DNA from: Streptococcus suis
GTDB taxonomy: Bacteria > Bacillota > Bacilli > Lactobacillales > Streptococcaceae
DNA: 64,000 bases
NCBI RefSeq assembly: GCF_002964045.1
Contig: NZ_POPB01000339.1
Coordinates: 34,056-98,055 of the forward strand
Direction: 5' to 3'
Positions 55,789-64,000 of this stretch are shown here, piece after piece. Numbering within the stretch: position 1 is the first letter of the stretch; the number at the start of each line of letters is the position of its first letter. The notes beneath the pieces are model-generated. The model searched no databases, was not told the DNA's origin, and saw nothing but the letters and a program-made list of their open reading frames with translations. A program made the position numbers and the translations under genes.

Positions 55789-56623
55789 GTGTCACCATCC
55801 CTGTAAATTCTTCAATTGTAATCGGAAGACGTTCAAATACAAAGCCTCTTCTCTCCAAATTAGCTGCAAACTTAGTAATCTTAGGTACTCCCAACTGAAT
55901 ACTCTCCAAAAAATCCACCTCTTGAAAAATATCAACAGGTTTTCCAGAACGCACTAATTTTCCCTTCTCCATAATGTAGACAAAATCAGCATAATTGGCC
56001 ACATCGTCCATCAAATGAGTGACCAAAACGATTGTCATGCCTGACTCATGGAGCTTTTTGAAAATATCCATCAATTCCTGACGACCAGCAGGATCTAGAC
56101 CAGCTGTCGGCTCATCCAAAACTAAAATACTTGGTTCCATTGCCAGAATCCCAGCAATCGCTACCCGACGCATTTGACCACCCGATAGTTCAAAAGGGCT
56201 ACGCTCAAACAAGCTTTCATCAATTCCGACCAAGGCCAACTTTTCACGCGCAATCGTTTCAGCATCTTCCTGAGAAACTCCGAAATTTTGTGGACCAAAA
56301 GCAACATCTTTTAAGACCGTTTCATCAAATACTTGACTTTCAGGAAATTGGAACACTAGCCCGACTTTCTTCCTGACTTGCTTAATATCCTTATTTTCAG
56401 ATGTCGCTGTAATCACAACATCATCAATGATCACTCTTCCTTCTGTCGGCACATTCAATCCATTCAAGAGTTGTAAAATCGTTGACTTACCCGACCCTGT
56501 ATGCCCGATAAGCGCCGTATAAGAGCCATCAACAATCTCTAAATCCACACCAAAAAGCGCACGCCCCTCAAAAGGAGTGCCAGCTTGATAGGTATAGCTT
56601 ACTTCTTGGAGATGAATTCCCAT
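55781..56623 (-). CDS. ecfA2: Energy-coupling factor transporter ATPase EcfA2
   Basis: 280 aa. Walker [10 protein letters not shown]-loop VFQFPESQ, signature [13 protein letters not shown], Walker [15 protein letters not shown]-loop [15 protein letters not shown] and the [20 protein letters not shown] start are typical of EcfA2. Overlaps ecfA1 by 25 bp and ecfT by 8 bp. Confidence 0.95.
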   Translation of the reverse strand: MGIHLQEVSYTYQAGTPFEGRALFGVDLEIVDGSYTALIGHTGSGKSTILQLLNGLNVPTEGRVIIDDVVITATSENKDIKQVRKKVGLVFQFPESQVFDETVLKDVAFGPQNFGVSQEDAETIAREKLALVGIDESLFERSPFELSGGQMRRVAIAGILAMEPSILVLDEPTAGLDPAGRQELMDIFKKLHESGMTIVLVTHLMDDVANYADFVYIMEKGKLVRSGKPVDIFQEVDFLESIQLGVPKITKFAANLERRGFVFERLPITIEEFTGMVTHG

Positions 56624-57438
56624 ACAGTTTCCTCTAATTCTTCCTCTGTAAAATAGCGGAGCGGTAAATCAAGCCCAGCCTGACGCAAAGATGTCGCTAA
56701 TTCCGTCGTGAACGGTTTGTCCAAATCTAAATCAACCAAATCTTCACGTATAAATAACTCGCCTGGACTACTAATTGATTCAACCTGACCCTGTTTCATC
56801 ACAATCACTCGATCACTCAAAGCCACCTCATCTAAATCATGCGTGATGGAAATAACTGTCATACCATGACGATCCTTTATCTCACGTACAATATTAATCA
56901 AGTCGAGACGACCTTCCGGATCCAACATAGACGTTGCCTCATCCAAAATAATAATTTTTGGACGCAAGGCAACCACTCCAGCAATGGCTACCCGTTGCTT
57001 TTGACCACCCGATAGACGAGCGGGTTCACGAGTTTTAAAATCAGCCATTCCAACCAACTCCAAAGCCTCGTTCACTCGAGTCTGCATCTCTTCCAAGGGG
57101 ATTCCTTGATTTTCTAGACCGAAAGCAACATCATCTTCTACTGTAGCACCCACAAATTGATTGTCTGGATTTTGAAAAACCATGCCAATCAGACGCCGCT
57201 TATCCCAGACATTATCGACTGTTAGGACATCACCGTCAATATAAATATCACCGGATTCTGCTTCCAATAGACCATCAATCAAGCGAACAGTCGTCGACTT
57301 ACCAGATCCATTATGACCGATAATAGACAACCATTCTCCCTGTTTCACGTGAAACGAAACATCGTTTAGAGTGTAATGATTATCCTCTTGATTGTATTTA
57401 TAGGTAAGATTTTTTACTTCAATAATATTATTCATCAT
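56599..57438 (-). CDS. ecfA1: Energy-coupling factor transporter ATPase EcfA1
   Basis: 279 aa. Walker [11 protein letters not shown]-loop [11 protein letters not shown] (EcfA1 signature), [17 protein letters not shown], Walker [17 protein letters not shown]-loop ITHDLDE. Heterodimer partner of EcfA2. Starts inside pgsA's last codons; ATG 57438 and 57435 are both possible and neither has a strong ribosome binding site, so coupling to pgsA is likely. Confidence 0.95.
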   Translation of the reverse strand: MMNNIIEVKNLTYKYNQEDNHYTLNDVSFHVKQGEWLSIIGHNGSGKSTTVRLIDGLLEAESGDIYIDGDVLTVDNVWDKRRLIGMVFQNPDNQFVGATVEDDVAFGLENQGIPLEEMQTRVNEALELVGMADFKTREPARLSGGQKQRVAIAGVVALRPKIIILDEATSMLDPEGRLDLINIVREIKDRHGMTVISITHDLDEVALSDRVIVMKQGQVESISSPGELFIREDLVDLDLDKPFTTELATSLRQAGLDLPLRYFTEEELEETVWEFISKK

Positions 57439-57974
57439 TTAAATGTATCTTTAAACAAGAAAGATGCACCCTTGAAATAGTCATAGCCTGAATAAAGGGT
57501 GAAGAATAGAGCAATATATAGCGTAATTTGTCCCAACAAATTCCAGTGTAGGAGGAGGAAAATCACCGCAAACATCTGTGAAAAAGTCTTAATCTTACCA
57601 GGCATGGCCGCAGCTAGAACTGTTCCTCCATTTTCAACCAGTAGCAAACGAAGACCAGTCACTGCCAATTCACGACAGATAATAATCGCGACCACCCAAG
57701 CTGGAGCAAAACCAAGTTCCACCAACATGATGAAGGCAGACATGACCAAGATCTTATCTGCCATCGGATCAGCAAACTTACCAAAGTTGGTCACAACCTG
57801 CCACTTACGAGCCAAATACCCATCTAGATAATCCGTGATACTTGCCAAAGCAAAGATTAGTGCTGCTAAGATATGACTGAGCGTTGACTGCCATACTGAC
57901 AGTAAGAGGATAAAAATAGGAATAACCAGAATTCGTCCTACCGTCAAGGCATTGGGGATATTTTCGTTTTTCAT
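57435..57974 (-). CDS. pgsA: CDP-diacylglycerol-glycerol-3-phosphate 3-phosphatidyltransferase
   Basis: 179 aa membrane enzyme. CDP-alcohol phosphotransferase motif D-x2-DG-x2-AR-x8-G-x3-D-x3-D is present as SITDYLDGYLARKWQVVTNFGKFADPMADK split across about residues 41-68. Four or more helices. Makes phosphatidylglycerol phosphate, precursor of PG. Overlaps ecfA1 and follows rodZ by 9 bp. Confidence 0.97.
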   Translation of the reverse strand: MKNENIPNALTVGRILVIPIFILLLSVWQSTLSHILAALIFALASITDYLDGYLARKWQVVTNFGKFADPMADKILVMSAFIMLVELGFAPAWVVAIIICRELAVTGLRLLLVENGGTVLAAAMPGKIKTFSQMFAVIFLLLHWNLLGQITLYIALFFTLYSGYDYFKGASFLFKDTFK

Positions 57975-57983
57975 ATAAAACCT

Positions 57984-58835
57984 TTATTGTTCAAAATTTA
58001 TTGTAATTGAGCCTGTATCTGCTGTCAAGGCTGATAGATCTAGCTTTTGACCACCTACACTTACCTCAACCCCTTTAACAACTCCAAGAACAAGTGTGGT
58101 AGAAGTCACTCCTTCTTCAATTGTAGTTGTCACTGAAGGGTTATCCGGTGTCAATGTTACACCTTCAACTAACGACGTATCAGACAGACTGATCCAACTT
58201 GTTGTATTATTTGCGGTTACAGTTATTGTTAATGGATAAACTACTCCCTTGACAGTTGCAATAATATACGAATCAGAACCAACGATTGTGATATTTTCAG
58301 ACGTAGAACTTGAAGTTGAAGTAGGGCTAGACTCTGAACTTGTACTTGTCTCCGAGTTTGTATCACTCGACGAAACACTTTGCTTGATAACACTATATGT
58401 TGAATTTTTAGTAGTTGGCAAAGCTTGATTTTGCAATCGGCTATATACTACGTAAGTAACAAGAATGATGATTGAACTTGTAGCCAATAAGAGATACATC
58501 AGGGGTAGCATTGAATTTTTTCTCTTTTTACGAACCTTATATCCCCTTTTCAATTCTGATGAACGAATTTCTTCTTCACCTTCTTCATAATACTTGACCA
58601 GACTATTTGTTTCATAAGCGTCTAGTAAAACGTCTGCATCCAAGTCAAGTACATCTGCATATTTAACCAAAACAGACGCACTATCCACGCTATTTTCAAG
58701 AAATTCAAAATCATTATACTCCAATGCCTGCAAGTACTTTGCATGAATCCTTGTCATACGTTGCACATCTACAAACGTCCATCCTCGCACTTCCCTAGCA
58801 GTTCGGAGAACTTCTCCAATACTCTTTTGTCTCAT
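57984..58835 (-). CDS. RodZ-like helix-turn-helix membrane protein
   Basis: 283 aa from ATG 58835 (AGAGGAA before; GTG 58850 less likely). N-terminal HTH (SIGEVLRTAREVRGWTFVDV, MTRIHAKYLQALEYNDFEFL), basic juxtamembrane stretch (GYKVRKKRKN), one helix (LPLMYLLLATSSIIILVTYV), a Ser/Thr linker and a C-terminal DUF4115-like beta domain (NTTSWISLSD to the end). RodZ couples MreB or the elongation machinery to the membrane; in streptococci it works in peripheral wall synthesis. Part of the M16-M16-rodZ-pgsA chain also seen in Bacillus (ymf region). Confidence 0.9.
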   Translation of the reverse strand: MRQKSIGEVLRTAREVRGWTFVDVQRMTRIHAKYLQALEYNDFEFLENSVDSASVLVKYADVLDLDADVLLDAYETNSLVKYYEEGEEEIRSSELKRGYKVRKKRKNSMLPLMYLLLATSSIIILVTYVVYSRLQNQALPTTKNSTYSVIKQSVSSSDTNSETSTSSESSPTSTSSSTSENITIVGSDSYIIATVKGVVYPLTITVTANNTTSWISLSDTSLVEGVTLTPDNPSVTTTIEEGVTSTTLVLGVVKGVEVSVGGQKLDLSALTADTGSITINFEQ

Positions 58836-58916
58836 AATTTCCTCTCTCACTCTCTCATCATATACAATATACTATTCTAACAAAATTCTAAGGAAATTTC
58901 GACGGGTTGCTCCCAC

Positions 58917-60200
58917 TTATTTTGGAAAAATAGTGAAATCTGTCATATCACAGTTACTAATAAAGCGACGACCCGCCTCTCTAATATCATCCAGCTGTAA
59001 TTCCTGTATCATTTGAGGCAAATCAAATATATTCTCAACCTCTGAATAGTGAGCCACAAAATGACTGGCAGTAAATTCCAAGGAATTTAAACTCCGAATA
59101 AAATCTCCATACATTTCATTTTTTAGCAAGTGCAGATGATTTTCATTTACATCCTCATCTCGTTCAAAATTACGAACAGCTTTCATAAGCATACTGGACA
59201 AAGTAATTGGCTCCTGCGTATCCCCAGATATAACCAAGTAATGATAGTCCGGGGTAACTTCTAACTGAAATTGGAAGGATGAATCAATCTTACCTTGCTC
59301 ATACAAACTCTGATAACGTTTTGAAGTCCAACCAAACAACATGGCAAATAAGAGTTGCAAACATAGGCGATACTTTTGTATCTCCTCACGCTCAAACACA
59401 TCATTACCTCTTAAACCAACTGCTAATTTAGGAGTGGATACTTCAAACTCTTCTGTACGGTGTTTAAGAATAGGCAGCTTTTCGACTGGCTTTACTTCAA
59501 ATTTTGACTTACTCTCATCAAGTTGCGCAGTCTGATAACTTGAAATTTGCTGCCATACCTGGTCCAAATCAAAATGTCCAATCACAAATAATGTCATATT
59601 CGACGGATGATAGAACAAATCAAAATTGTCATATAAATCTTCTGCTGTGATGTGTCCAATCGACTCTACTGTCCCAGCAATATCATGGGCTAAAGGTGTT
59701 TGAGGATATAAGGAGCCTAGAATACCTGTAAACAAACGGTAATCCACATCGTCTTGATACATTTCAATTTCTTGCTCAATGATTCCCTGTTCTCTCGCAA
59801 CATTCTCATCTGTAAAGTAAGGTTGACGAACAAAGGATTGTAACAAGGATAAAGCTGGCAAGACTTCCTGAGTTGTTGAAAATAGATAGCTAGTCTGACC
59901 AAAGCTGGTATAGGCATTTGCACTCGCCCCAAATTTAGCAAACTCATTCATGACATCTTCTTCATCCTCATTTTCAAACAACTTATGTTCCAGAAAATGT
60001 GCAATTCCTGCAGGATAGGCGATGTCCCTACCACCCTCTAGAAGAAGGTGGGTATGTAAAGCTCCAAAATTAGCTGTAATAACTCCGTAGGTTTCATGAT
60101 AATCCATCTTAGGCAAGAGAACTACTGTCAAGCCGTTGTCAAGTTTGGCATAGTAGACAGTTTCTTTCATATAAGGATATTTTTTCTCAAGCAACTTCAT
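58917..60200 (-). CDS. M16 zinc peptidase with active site (YmfH-like)
   Basis: 427 aa. Inverted zinc motif H68-F-L-E71-H72 (AHFLEHKLFE) with a downstream Glu region (EQEIEMYQDD) shows a competent M16B peptidase. Its ATG overlaps the stop of the partner M16 gene (4 bp), consistent with a heterodimer like AlbE/AlbF or mitochondrial processing peptidase. Cytoplasmic, no signal peptide. Substrate unknown; M16B pairs in Firmicutes often trim peptides. Confidence 0.9.
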   Translation of the reverse strand: MKLLEKKYPYMKETVYYAKLDNGLTVVLLPKMDYHETYGVITANFGALHTHLLLEGGRDIAYPAGIAHFLEHKLFENEDEEDVMNEFAKFGASANAYTSFGQTSYLFSTTQEVLPALSLLQSFVRQPYFTDENVAREQGIIEQEIEMYQDDVDYRLFTGILGSLYPQTPLAHDIAGTVESIGHITAEDLYDNFDLFYHPSNMTLFVIGHFDLDQVWQQISSYQTAQLDESKSKFEVKPVEKLPILKHRTEEFEVSTPKLAVGLRGNDVFEREEIQKYRLCLQLLFAMLFGWTSKRYQSLYEQGKIDSSFQFQLEVTPDYHYLVISGDTQEPITLSSMLMKAVRNFERDEDVNENHLHLLKNEMYGDFIRSLNSLEFTASHFVAHYSEVENIFDLPQMIQELQLDDIREAGRRFISNCDMTDFTIFPK

Positions 60201-61450
60201 TCCTCTGTCCCCTCCATAAAGTAAACCGCCTGTAAATTTATCATTTTCCCAACACGAATAATATCTTCAGTTGACACTTCCTTTACAGCTTCTATCCATT
60301 CTAACCAGGTCAAGTTTCGCTCTCCTAAGCTAACTTGATTGTAAACCTGTTCTATCAAATTATTCTGCCTATCTTGAGCCAGTGTTGCTGAATGAACTAA
60401 CATGTTCTTTGTCAACTCTAATTCATCTTCTGTAAACTTTCCGCGCTTCAAATCAAGAATTTGCTTACTAATCAGCTTCATCACCTTTAAACGATCTCCA
60501 CGATTGATGCCAGCATAAACCTTCATCATCCCAGAAAAGATAGTCACCTGACTTCCGATTGTATAAGCCAAACTCTCCTTCTCACGGATATTTACAAATA
60601 ATTTAGAATGAGAAAAAGCACCAAGTAGACCATTGAAGACCATCAAGGCTGGATAGTTTACATCGTTGTAAAGAACTTGTAAATGATAAGCCAATTCTAA
60701 AATCGATTGCCTTGCCTGCTTTCTCTCAACTTTCTCCCTCGTAATATTTGAATACTCTTGTTGGTACTCCAACTCTAGTTTGGGCTTGCGATAGGTAAAA
60801 TTAAATTGTTCAAATTTTTCTCGAACAAGGTCTTGATTTACGGTCCCAAGTACAAAAATATCAATCTTATCTACACGAAGCATGTTCCGATAGATTTTAT
60901 ATACCGACTCGGCTGTCTCTTTCTCAACCAAATCTAGGCGACTGACACGTGGAATTTGCAAGGCTTGGTCTTGATAAAATAACTTGTTCACTTCGACATC
61001 CGCATGATAAAAATTATCCTCTACTTCAGACTCAAGAAAATTGATTAGATTCTTTTTCTCCACTTCAAAAATCTTCTGATCAAATCCCTGACCATGCTTT
61101 AGAGGACGAAACAGACTGGAATATAAAAAATCAAGAATGGCGACTGTAATATCCTCATTATTTGGTAGATAGCTTGGATTTGTATAGGAGATTGTAAAAT
61201 CCACCATATGTACACGCCCACGTTTTGCAACCGATGTTGAAAAATGTGCCCCATATAGCTCTGCCAAGCGTCTACGCATTGCCTGGGCGGAAGGATAATC
61301 CTGGTTCCCCATTTCAAGAATATTCGCGACTAATACACGTCCAGCTACAGTTGCCTCATTCATCTCGGCTGCAAAACGCACTTTTATTCTGTTTGTAGTA
61401 AACTGATCTGTTTCAATAAAATGCAAATCAATTCCTTCTTGTAATTTCAT
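60197..61450 (-). CDS. M16 peptidase-like protein lacking the zinc motif (YmfF-like)
   Basis: 417 aa. M16 fold cues: KVRFAAEMNEATVAGRVLVA, LYGAHFSTSVAKRGRVHMVD, LLGAFSHSKLFVNIREKESL and YTIGSQ (substrate-contacting region), but no HxxEH; the equivalent stretch reads LVANILEMGN. So it is the non-catalytic partner, retaining the C-terminal R/Y contacts. Begins the M16-M16-rodZ-pgsA-ecf chain; divergent from yaaA-recF. Confidence 0.9.
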   Translation of the reverse strand: MKLQEGIDLHFIETDQFTTNRIKVRFAAEMNEATVAGRVLVANILEMGNQDYPSAQAMRRRLAELYGAHFSTSVAKRGRVHMVDFTISYTNPSYLPNNEDITVAILDFLYSSLFRPLKHGQGFDQKIFEVEKKNLINFLESEVEDNFYHADVEVNKLFYQDQALQIPRVSRLDLVEKETAESVYKIYRNMLRVDKIDIFVLGTVNQDLVREKFEQFNFTYRKPKLELEYQQEYSNITREKVERKQARQSILELAYHLQVLYNDVNYPALMVFNGLLGAFSHSKLFVNIREKESLAYTIGSQVTIFSGMMKVYAGINRGDRLKVMKLISKQILDLKRGKFTEDELELTKNMLVHSATLAQDRQNNLIEQVYNQVSLGERNLTWLEWIEAVKEVSTEDIIRVGKMINLQAVYFMEGTEE

Positions 61451-61526
61451 CTTCTTCCTCTTTCAAACATTGTACCCTCCATTATATCATTTTTCTGTGA
61501 TATAATATTCTATAACGAGGTGACAT

Positions 61527-61910
61527 ATGGAATTTAAATTATTTGATGACTACATTACATTGCAAGCATTATTGAAAATAACTGGTATTCTCCACTCAGG
61601 TGGGGCCATTAAAGGTTTCTTAGAAGAAAATACCATCCTTTTTAATGGAGACGACGAAAAAAGACGAGGTAAAAAAATCCGCATCGGTGATATTATCACG
61701 CTACCTGACCACAACATTAGTATCACAATCGTTGCACCTAGTACAGAAGAAATACAGCAGCACCAAGAAGATCAAGCAGAAAAAGAACGTGTGGCTGCAA
61801 TCGTTAAAAAGCTAAATCAAGAAAATAAAAAGAATAAGAAACAAGTAACCCCTACTAATAAAAATGCAAAAAAAGCCGATAAGAAGCCTGTCCGCTTTCC
61901 TGGTATGTAA
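61527..61910 (+). CDS. yaaA: S4-domain protein YaaA
   Basis: 127 aa. S4-like RNA-binding motif [20 protein letters not shown] through [18 protein letters not shown], then a Lys/Asn-rich tail ([20 protein letters not shown]) with coiled helix (about 75-105). Commonly found directly before recF; in Bacillus linked to 50S maturation. 2-bp gap to recF. AACGAGGTGAC before ATG. Confidence 0.93.
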   Translation: MEFKLFDDYITLQALLKITGILHSGGAIKGFLEENTILFNGDDEKRRGKKIRIGDIITLPDHNISITIVAPSTEEIQQHQEDQAEKERVAAIVKKLNQENKKNKKQVTPTNKNAKKADKKPVRFPGM

Positions 61911-61912
61911 AC

Positions 61913-63007
61913 ATGTGGCTTGAAAGATTAGAATTACGGCACTTTCGCAACTACAGAAAACAGGATATTGAGTTCAACAAAGGACTCAATGTCTTTTTGG
62001 GTGAAAATGCCCAAGGTAAAACCAATATTTTGGAATCCATCTATTTTTTAGCCTTGACACGCAGCCACCGTACTCGAACAGACAGGGACCTACTCCAATT
62101 TCAAGAAAAAGAGCTGTATATTTCTGGTTTACTCCATCGTACAAATGGTAAAGTACCACTTGACATCCACTTGACAGAAAAGGGACGAATTACCAAAGTT
62201 AACCATCTCAAACAAGCCAAGCTATCCAACTATATAGGACATATGAATGTAGTCCTCTTCGCACCAGAAGATTTACAGCTGATAAAAGGGGCGCCTGCTT
62301 TGAGAAGAAAATTCATCGATGTCGAGCTCGGTCAAATCAAACCCATCTATCTATCTGACTTGACCAACTACAACCATACGCTCAAACAGCGCAATGCCTA
62401 CCTAAAATCCACTGACAAAGTAGACGAAACCTTTCTATCTGTACTTGACCAGCAACTAGCTGAATATGGCAGTCGGGTTATCCAACACAGACTTGATTTC
62501 CTCAAAAAACTAGAGGAATTTGGAAACAGGAAAGTTCAGGAAATATCTGGCAGTCGGGAAGAATTGACAATCGAATACCAAACATCTATCGAATTGACAG
62601 ATGCTGTCAATCTAGTTGACAGATTATTGACAGAACTAGAAAAGTCTCGTAAACGTGATTTATTTAAGAAAAATACAGGAGTTGGACCACATCGAGATGA
62701 TGTAGCTTTCTTTATAAATGGAATGAATGCCCATTATGGTAGCCAAGGTCAGCACCGTAGTCTTGTTCTATCAATCAAACTGGCAGAAATCGAGCTTATG
62801 AAAGAAGTCACACGAGAGTACCCAATTCTACTCTTAGACGATGTTATGAGTGAGCTAGATAATAACCGCCAAATCAAACTACTAGAAACTATTACGGATA
62901 CGATTCAAACATTTATTACAACGACATCTTTAGACCATTTACACAAGCTACCAGATAGTTTAAAAATATTCCATATTGAATCTGGTAAGGTTACTGAGTC
63001 GGAATAA
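61913..63007 (+). CDS. recF: DNA replication and repair protein RecF
   Basis: 364 aa. [20 protein letters not shown] start, Walker [10 protein letters not shown] (30-38), signature [20 protein letters not shown], Walker [13 protein letters not shown]. Loads RecA at ssDNA gaps with RecO/RecR. In streptococci recF lies near the end of the chromosome before guaB, away from dnaA; here an IS110 element follows instead of guaB. Confidence 0.98.
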   Translation: MWLERLELRHFRNYRKQDIEFNKGLNVFLGENAQGKTNILESIYFLALTRSHRTRTDRDLLQFQEKELYISGLLHRTNGKVPLDIHLTEKGRITKVNHLKQAKLSNYIGHMNVVLFAPEDLQLIKGAPALRRKFIDVELGQIKPIYLSDLTNYNHTLKQRNAYLKSTDKVDETFLSVLDQQLAEYGSRVIQHRLDFLKKLEEFGNRKVQEISGSREELTIEYQTSIELTDAVNLVDRLLTELEKSRKRDLFKKNTGVGPHRDDVAFFINGMNAHYGSQGQHRSLVLSIKLAEIELMKEVTREYPILLLDDVMSELDNNRQIKLLETITDTIQTFITTTSLDHLHKLPDSLKIFHIESGKVTESE

Positions 63008-63060
63008 CCGTTATTTACACAAAGCTTTACACATTTGTAAATTTTATTTACACAACATTA

Positions 63061-63086
63061 AAGACCCTGTCAACAGGGTCTTGTTT
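63061..63086 (+). terminator. recF terminator
   Basis: AAGACCCTG/CAGGGTCTT stem, loop TCAA, then GTTTTC. Confidence 0.9.
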
Positions 63087-63205
63087 TCTACCGTTTGTCA
63101 AGCTTATCAAGGTATTTGACGAAAAATATTTTGAGTTCAATAGTCAAAATAAGGAAATTGTTTTATTTTGGACTAAATTTTAGTGTAAAAAGTGCATACA
63201 AAACC

Positions 63206-63239
63206 AACACCTTATGTTGAAATTTTTTGATAAGGTGTT
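63206..63239. repeat. Inverted repeat at the IS110 element end
   Basis: Perfect AACACCTTAT/ATAAGGTGTT, 14-base AT-rich loop, 24 bases beyond the transposase stop. Could be a terminator-like hairpin or a subterminal IS signal. Confidence 0.5.
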
Positions 63240-63262
63240 ACAATGATAGAGCATAAACAGTT

Positions 63263-64000
63263 TTACCGATTTTGGGTTGAAGCGTAATCGTAAAGTTTGT
63301 TATGCATAATGAGGTAATACATTGTCCGAATGAGACGATGTATGGAGGCAATCGTGTGCGGCTTCGTTGAAGTCGTTTGCGATTGTCTTTTTCGTTTCTC
63401 ATAAAAGTCTGCGATATGGCAAGGATTAGTATGACTGGCTGAAGCGATATTGTGGATACACTTGAACAGAATCTTTCTAGCGTAGGGATTGCCACGTTTG
63501 GTAATGTGTTCTTTAGCGAGGAAGTTACCAGATTCATAGTGTCTCAGGTCAATACCGATAAAGGCATTGATTTGATTGGCAGACTGAAAACGGCGAATAT
63601 CTCCCAGTTCACCAATAATACTTGTTGCAGTAGTCTCAGCTATTCCAGGAATAGAGAGCAGAATGTCATATTCAGGTAATGGCTGAGCTAGTTCCACCAT
63701 TTCGTCTAAGACTGCCTGTCTCTGTTCAGAAAGTCTAAGCAATTCTTTTGTATAGTAACGGACCTCTTCCAGCATTGGAGAGTTTTTCTTGACGGCACAA
63801 TACGATTGATTAGCTAGTGCTATCAGCTTCTCGGCTAAGTACGCTACACGCTTGTCCGAAATCCGTTTTGAAGTAGATTGACGAATGCTTTCTGAGAGTT
63901 CGTCCTTGCTTAAATCAAGCACGAAGTCCTTGCAAGGAAAAGCTATGACCAGGTTCCAGTATTGTTCACCAGTTGGTGTTGACAAGATATTTTCCAATTC
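63263..64000 (-). mobile_element. IS110-family transposase, C-terminal part (runs off the window)
   Basis: About 245 codons, ending YDYASTQNR. The Transposase_20 part is clear: LLSIPGIAETTATSIIGELG, RFQSANQINAFIGIDLRHYE, then KRGNPYARKILFKCIHNIAS, the serine/arginine-containing catalytic region, and HRLIRTMYYLIMHN. The preceding coiled helices (SEQRQAVLDEMVELAQ) link to the N-terminal DEDD RuvC-like domain, which lies beyond the edge. IS110 transposases act as RNA-guided recombinases with a bridge RNA from the element's non-coding end. Intact in the visible part. A TTG at 63997 is probably internal. Confidence 0.92.

Overview
The window looks like a chromosomal stretch of a low-GC streptococcus, most likely Streptococcus suis or a close relative. 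This rests on gene content and order (malXFGA-malR beside malQ, gdpP-rplI-dnaB, ecfA1A2T-pgsA-rodZ-M16 pair-yaaA-recF), YSIRK-type signal peptides, an N-terminally placed LPXTG motif in a giant surface protein, and classic streptococcal promoters. It is an inference from recognition; no database search was run. No rRNA or tRNA genes were seen.

Layout. 0-6.7 kb: cut-off flavin disulfide reductase, DJ-1/PfpI protein and a divergent OhrR-type regulator, then mutS-argR facing argS. 7-9.3 kb: secreted CHAP amidase and two small membrane proteins. 9.4-14 kb: a bacteriocin locus consisting of a 99-aa protein, ABC ATPase, DUF1430-type permease, lactococcin-972-like bacteriocin, an unannotated 16-codon ORF for a double-tryptophan peptide, and a ComR/Rgg-like regulator. 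14-23.3 kb: maltodextrin regulon (malQ, malX, malF, malG, malA, malR, type I pullulanase). 23.8-28.8 kb: a 1662-aa surface protein. 29.5-35.7 kb: nrdI, a YitT-type protein, aspS, a GNAT acetyltransferase, an aldo/keto reductase and a glycosyltransferase. 35.8-39.4 kb: secreted phosphoesterase, fumarate-reductase-like lipoprotein and a membrane thioredoxin. 39.4-51.3 kb: housekeeping genes (rpsD, veg, dnaB, rplI, gdpP, mnmG, two Nudix genes, mnmA, sdaAB/sdaAA) plus an HxlR/NTF2 pair. 51.3-54.8 kb: a two-component system, an anchored protein and a LysM protein. 55-63 kb: ECF transporter core, pgsA, rodZ, M16 pair, yaaA and recF. From 63.2 kb: the end of an IS110-family element running off the window.

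Most notable system. Between the ComR-like gene and the lactococcin-972-like gene lies a complete promoter, a ComR-box-like palindrome, a strong ribosome binding site and a 16-codon ORF, MLKYFFGKLGDVWWTI. Its C-terminus, GDVWWTI, resembles the S. mutans competence pheromone GLDWWSL. A perfect GACAT-N2-ATGTC palindrome sits just behind the regulator gene, 105 bp (about ten helical turns) from the second one. No terminator separates the peptide ORF from the bacteriocin gene. This reads as a self-contained RRNPP/ComRS-type quorum circuit driving a bacteriocin operon.

Other structure outside genes: a pair of about 140-bp elements with imperfect terminal inverted repeats (6.8 and 32.8 kb); a family of hairpin modules whose arms vary but stay paired around a conserved GTTGGAAATA core (23.4, 34.4 and 44.4 kb); two NrdR boxes before nrdI; a Rex-like site over the promoter of the fumarate-reductase-like lipoprotein; MalR/CcpA-type operators; and a cluster of DnaA-box-like sequences at 35.8 kb.
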